Below, one piece after another: positions 5,734 to 7,114 of a stretch of DNA of 7,114 bases (position 1 is its first letter; each line of letters opens with the position of its first letter). The position numbers and the translations under genes were made by a program. The stretch comes from Prevotellaceae bacterium (GTDB lineage Bacteria; Bacteroidota; Bacteroidia; Bacteroidales; UBA932), in assembly GCA_031288885.1 (NCBI GenBank), contig JAITQP010000219.1:1-7114 (forward strand), read 5' to 3'. A model generated the notes under the pieces. It had not been told where the DNA came from. It was given only the letters and a program-made list of their open reading frames with translations, and ran no database searches.

Positions 5734-6908
5734 AAACAATACTTACCATAACGCTTTGCGCCGCAGCGCTTTCGGTGGCGGCGCAGGGCGAAGTTGATAC
5801 GGCGCTGCGCGAAGTTGAAGCCAACAGCGCCACGCTACGCGCGCTGCGCGAGCAGGCCGAGGCTCAAAAATTGGGCAACCAAACGGGCATATACCTTGCC
5901 AATCCGGAGGTGGAGTACAGCTACCTGTGGGGAAGCCCCTCGCCCGTTGGCAACCGCACGGACGTGAGCGTCCGGCAGTCCTTCGACTTCCCGACAGCCT
6001 ACGCCCACCGGAGCAAAATTGCCGACATGGAAAACGCCAACGTAGAGCTGGCGTACAGGGCGGAGCGCAGGGCGCTACTCCTTGCGGCAAGGCAGACGTG
6101 CGTGGCGCTGATATACTACAACGCCCTTGCGCGGGAGTGCGCCGCAAGGCTGCGCAACGCCGAGCAGCTCGCCGAAATGTACCGCGCGCGGCTGGCAAGG
6201 GGCGACGCCAACGCCATGGAGAGCAACAAGGCGCAGCTCCACCTCGTTGCCGTGCAGCACGAGGCCGCCCGCATTGCGACGGAGCAGGCCGCTCTCCTCC
6301 TCGAGCTCAGGCGGCTCAACGGGGGCAAGGAGCTGACGCTGGCAGCCGGCGAGTTCCCCAAAACGCTCCTGCCCAGCACCTTTGAGGAGTGGTACGCGCA
6401 GGCCGAAAGCGCCAACCCCGACCTGCGGCGCGCCAGCGGGCAGCTCGACGTGAGCCGCCGGCAGGTGAAGCTGAACGCTGCCCTCGGCCTGCCGAAGTTT
6501 TCGGCGGGGTACACGAGCGAAAAGGTAGTAGGGGAGTGGTTTCAGGGCGTTTCCGTGGGCGTTTCTATTCCCCTTTGGGAGAATAAAAACCGCGTGAAGC
6601 AGGCGGAGGCGCAGGTCAGGGCGTCGGAGGCAGCCTTGAGCGACGCCAAAATTCAGCTCCACAACAAGCTGCAAAGCCTCTACCGCAGGGCTGTGGAGCT
6701 GCGCCAAGCCGCCGCCGCCTACAGGAGCGCTCTGGCGGCCTGCAACAACGAGCCGCTGCTGCAAAAGGCGCTCGCCGCCGGCGAAATATCCCTGCTGACC
6801 TACCTCCAAGAAATGGACTACTACTACGACGCTGTAACCGGCGTGCTGGCGGCAGAAAAAGACTTTGAGCTGGCGGCGGCAGAGCTGAAGATGATGGTTA
6901 GTGATTAG
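5730..6908 (+). CDS. czcC: CzcC/TolC-family outer-membrane efflux channel
   Basis: 392 residues. The ATG at 5730 is preferred because it opens a clean signal peptide (MKTILTITLCAAALSVAA, cleavage after A18). A TTG at 5673 would add 19 charged residues and hide that signal. The protein shows the two-fold repeat of outer-membrane efflux proteins. Each half has a helical part and a beta hairpin: NPEVEYSYLWG to VRQSFDFP at about 58-88, and KFSAGYTSEK to SVGVSIPLWENK at about 256-286. Long Ala/Glu/Arg-rich helices at about 105-200 and 288-390 would form the periplasmic tunnel. It should dock on the adaptor to carry metal across the outer membrane. It lies 139 bp after the pump, separated by two structured repeats and with no recognisable promoter, so read-through from upstream is likely. 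The gene order is adaptor-pump-channel. The C-terminus MMVSD and TAG stop fall in heptamer repeat DNA, as for the pump. Confidence 0.92.
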   Translation: MKTILTITLCAAALSVAAQGEVDTALREVEANSATLRALREQAEAQKLGNQTGIYLANPEVEYSYLWGSPSPVGNRTDVSVRQSFDFPTAYAHRSKIADMENANVELAYRAERRALLLAARQTCVALIYYNALARECAARLRNAEQLAEMYRARLARGDANAMESNKAQLHLVAVQHEAARIATEQAALLLELRRLNGGKELTLAAGEFPKTLLPSTFEEWYAQAESANPDLRRASGQLDVSRRQVKLNAALGLPKFSAGYTSEKVVGEWFQGVSVGVSIPLWENKNRVKQAEAQVRASEAALSDAKIQLHNKLQSLYRRAVELRQAAAAYRSALAACNNEPLLQKALAAGEISLLTYLQEMDYYYDAVTGVLAAEKDFELAAAELKMMVSD

Positions 6909-6920
6909 TGATCACTAGTG
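6897..6920. repeat. Heptamer repeat and 12-bp palindrome at the channel gene end
   Basis: GTTAGTG (6897-6903) and ATTAGTG (6904-6910) are two ATTA-type heptamers of the same family as those at 5576-5610. They supply the last codons (V-S-D) and the TAG stop of the channel gene. TAGTGA|TCACTA (6906-6917) is a perfect 12-bp palindrome and CACTAGTG (6913-6920) an overlapping 8-bp one. No U-tract follows, so no operon terminator is evident here. Confidence 0.6.
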
Positions 6921-7114
6921 TTGCGTTTAAATTAATTGAATAGCAACAAGTTACTATTTTGTTCTTTGACATTTTTGTAATCAGATTTTATAAGCAGTTG
7001 ATTTATAGGGGTTTTATCCAGTAGGGATTTTCCTAAAATCTGTAGATTTTCGTAGCTTGTATGCGCTGTTTTCAGCGCCCTTGCCACGATTGCCACAAGG
7101 CAGTAAGCGATGAT
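6911..7114 (-). mobile_element. Right end of an IS4-group insertion sequence (continues beyond window)
   Basis: The transposase C-terminus at 6932-7114 implies that an insertion sequence end lies between the channel stop (6908) and the transposase stop (6932). The exact terminal inverted repeat and target duplication cannot be set because the other end is outside the window. The 5' limit given is therefore a guess anywhere within about 6909-6931. AT content rises sharply across this stretch relative to the efflux genes, consistent with foreign DNA. Confidence 0.6.
6932..7114 (-). CDS. IS4-group transposase, C-terminal fragment (rest beyond right edge)
   Basis: Reading the complement from the right edge gives an uninterrupted frame of 60 residues to a TAA at 6934-6932. 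Recognisable parts are IIAYCLVAIVARALK, TSYENLQILGKSLLDKTPIN and the ending YKNVKEQNSNLLLFN. This matches, from memory, the tail of a large Bacteroidetes group of IS4-type DDE transposases (N-terminal DUF4372, then a DDE_Tnp_1 domain), whose tails read roughly 'TYCLVAIV-x-HD-x-x-x-x-RSTYE-x-LQIL-x-x-SL-x-DKT'. The catalytic DDE residues and the Y-R-E-K region lie upstream of this part and are outside the window, so intactness cannot be judged. It faces the efflux genes convergently, 23 bp from the channel stop. No terminator for it was seen in that gap. Confidence 0.88.
   Translation of the reverse strand: MIAYCLVAIVARALKTAHTSYENLQILGKSLLDKTPINQLLIKSDYKNVKEQNSNLLLFN

Noticed and set aside
6946..6985. 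Region after the channel as non-coding AT-rich DNA, possibly a leader or RNA gene
   Set aside because: The complement translates without interruption into a recognisable transposase tail.

Overview
The window looks like a chromosomal segment of a GC-rich member of the Bacteroidales (phylum Bacteroidota). The signs are a Bacteroidetes-type promoter (TTTG, 19 nt, TAtcTTTG at 312-342), A-rich gene leaders without Shine-Dalgarno sequences, and gene families typical of that phylum (HicB-like/HTH protein, DUF6769-type protein, an IS4-group transposase ending in an LLLFN-type tail). Genus cannot be fixed from the sequence. The coding DNA is strongly GC-rich, while the spacers and some gene ends are sharply AT-rich.

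Layout. 1-228: the 3' end of a HicB-like antitoxin/HTH gene, closed by a strong intrinsic terminator (262-289). 312-342: a promoter opening the main unit. 376-801: a small secreted His/Cys-rich protein (DUF6769-like). 946-2466: a periplasmic adaptor lipoprotein (CzcB/CusB type). 2486-5590: a full-length heavy-metal RND pump (CzcA/CusA type). 5730-6908: an outer-membrane TolC-like channel (CzcC type). 6932-7114, minus strand: the C-terminal 60 residues of an IS4-group transposase that runs off the right edge. No stretch over 300 bases lacks a gene.

How the genes work together. The pump, adaptor and channel should form one tripartite complex carrying metal cations out of the periplasm by proton antiport. 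The small His/Cys-rich protein at the head of the unit is probably a periplasmic metal-binding or sensing accessory. The metal is not certain: by eye, the three methionines that define Cu/Ag sites in E. coli CusA are Ile, Glu and His here.

The least ordinary feature is a family of 7-bp tandem repeats of the form ATTA+3 variable bases. It occurs inside the pump reading frame (5309-5336), as a roughly 31-bp hairpin covering the end of the pump gene (5575-5646), and at the end of the channel gene (6897-6910), next to where the insertion sequence begins. In each place the repeat contributes codons to the protein.
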